Part shown: positions 6,308 to 7,340 of the stretch, piece after piece | Layout of the letters: the number at the start of each line of letters is the position of its first letter | Position numbering within the stretch: position 1 is the stretch's first letter | Assembly: GCA_018901615.1 (NCBI GenBank) | Contig: JAHIEN010000134.1 | Span: 1-7,340, forward strand | DNA: 7,340 nucleotides | Direction of reading: 5' to 3' | From: Candidatus Omnitrophota bacterium | GTDB lineage: Bacteria > Omnitrophota > Gorgyraeia > Gorgyraeales > Gorgyraeaceae | Made by a program: the position numbers and the translations under genes | The notes under the pieces: generated by a model | What the model was told of the DNA's origin: nothing | Databases searched by the model: none | What the model saw: only the letters and a program-made list of their open reading frames with translations

Positions 6308-7340
6308 TTTTGGTGCCCAATATAATCAGCTCATTGCCAGGCGCGTAAGGGAGTGCAATGTATATTGCGCTCTTTTGCCATACAATACGTCTTTGGCCAG
6401 GATAAAATCGCTTAGGCCAAAGGCCATTATACTTACAGGGGGGCCGGCAAGCGTGCATAAAAAAGGCGCTCCAAAATGTGATAAAGAGATCTTTAAACTC
6501 GGTGTGCCTATTCTGGGAATATGCTATGGTATGCAGCTGATGGGACACCTGTTAAAAGGCAGGGTCGGGCCGACACAGAGAAGGGAATATGGCCACGCGG
6601 AATTAACCATTGATAAAAAAGACAGATTTTTCTCAGGTTGTAAAAAAAGAGAAAAAGTCTGGATGAGCCACGGCGATCAGGTCCTGAAACTGCCGGATGG
6701 TTTTGTCAAGCTGGCGCATACGCGAAACAGCAGAATCGCTAGCATGTGCCACCCGGTGAAAAAATTTTACGGTGTCCAGTTTCACCCCGAGGTAGTTCAT
6801 ACGCCAAAGGGCAAGAGGATATTTAAAAATTTCCTATATGGAATCTGTGGTCTCAAGCCTGAATGGACAATGAAATCTTTTATCAAGGAGGCTGTGAATA
6901 ATATAAGAACCCAGGTTGGAAAAGGTCATGTGGTCCTTGGTCTTAGCGGAGGCGTAGATTCTTCTGTGGCAGCGGTTTTATTGAATAAGGCTATTGGAAA
7001 AAGACTCGAATGCATCTTTGTGGATAACGGTCTTTTGAGAAAGGGCGAGAAGAGATATGTCTCGGACACCTTCAAGAAGCACTTTCGTATAAACCTCCAT
7101 GTTGTCGATGCTGAAAAACGTTTTCTGAATAAATTAAAACGAATTACGGATCCAGAGACAAAGCGTAAGATCATAGGCAATGAATTTATAAAGGTATTCG
7201 AAGAAAAGGCGAAAAAGTTCGGAAGGGTGGAATTTTTAGGCCAGGGCACTATTTATCCGGATGTCATTGAGAGTGTATCTGCGACAGGCGGGCCCTCGAG
7301 CACCATAAAATCACACCATAATGTGGGAGGGCTTCCCAAA
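6279..7340 (+). CDS. guaA: GuaA, glutamine-hydrolysing GMP synthase, 3'-truncated by window edge
   Basis: I translated this frame by hand: 354 codons from ATG 6279 run without a stop to the window end. GMP synthases are about 510 residues, so some 155 C-terminal residues, including the dimerisation domain, lie beyond. The enzyme converts XMP, ATP and glutamine to GMP. The class I glutaminase domain shows LDFGAQYNQLIARRVRE (9-25), LTGGPASV (52-59), the nucleophile elbow GICYGMQLMG (80-89, Cys82), MSHGDQV (129-135) and the FHPEV motif carrying His169 and Glu171, so the triad is complete. The ATP pyrophosphatase P-loop is LSGGVDSSVAA (222-232), followed by VDNGLLRKGE (248-257) and GQGTIYPDVIES (321-332). 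The start lies 29 bases inside the upstream gene. An in-frame GTG at 6258 is a weaker alternative, since the ATG start gives the normal N-terminus. No clear Shine-Dalgarno is seen, so translational coupling is likely. Function is certain. Confidence 0.97.
   Translation, partial: MNKSTVIILDFGAQYNQLIARRVRECNVYCALLPYNTSLARIKSLRPKAIILTGGPASVHKKGAPKCDKEIFKLGVPILGICYGMQLMGHLLKGRVGPTQRREYGHAELTIDKKDRFFSGCKKREKVWMSHGDQVLKLPDGFVKLAHTRNSRIASMCHPVKKFYGVQFHPEVVHTPKGKRIFKNFLYGICGLKPEWTMKSFIKEAVNNIRTQVGKGHVVLGLSGGVDSSVAAVLLNKAIGKRLECIFVDNGLLRKGEKRYVSDTFKKHFRINLHVVDAEKRFLNKLKRITDPETKRKIIGNEFIKVFEEKAKKFGRVEFLGQGTIYPDVIESVSATGGPSSTIKSHHNVGGLPK

Noticed and set aside
6261..7249. Reverse-strand open frames at 6261-6548 and 6926-7249 as possible genes in the right-hand part
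   Set aside because: This stretch is fully occupied by guaA on the + strand with intact catalytic motifs, so both are shadows.

Overview
The window is a compact, gene-dense chromosomal segment with six protein-coding genes, all on the + strand. The two outer genes are cut by the window edges. Intergenic gaps are only 11 and 20 bases, and the last four genes overlap one another. This looks like one bacterial transcription unit with no visible promoter, terminator, RNA gene, mobile element or repeat array. Codon choice leans on AGA/AGG for Arg and ATA for Ile, and base composition is moderate. Two proteins carry [4Fe-4S]-type cysteine sets, which fits an anaerobic bacterium. A deep-branching or candidate phylum such as Omnitrophota is a guess from overall flavour, not something the sequence proves.

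Layout: (1) 1-1076, the C-terminal part of a DUF1846/UPF0371 protein. (2) 1088-2506, a PurF-family (amidophosphoribosyltransferase-like) protein. (3) 2527-3768, a HI0933/BaiN-family flavoprotein. (4) 3765-5645, MnmG (GidA), the tRNA U34 modification flavoprotein. (5) 5615-6307, a short QueG-like protein with two [4Fe-4S] cluster motifs. (6) 6279 to the window end, GuaA (GMP synthase), open at the 3' edge and containing the full glutaminase domain and the start of the ATP pyrophosphatase domain.

The themes are purine nucleotide synthesis (PurF-like, GuaA) and modification of the tRNA wobble position (MnmG, possibly the QueG-like protein), with a flavoprotein and a DUF1846 protein of unestablished role. 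The most notable observation is that the PurF-like protein keeps the PRPP-binding loop and the cysteines expected to ligate an Fe-S cluster. It has, however, lost essentially every residue of the glutaminase site: the nucleophilic Cys is Ser, and the conserved Arg, Asn and Asp positions are also replaced. It is therefore probably not a normal glutamine-dependent PurF. The QueG-like protein similarly lacks the catalytic Asp and the C-terminal domain of true epoxyqueuosine reductase.
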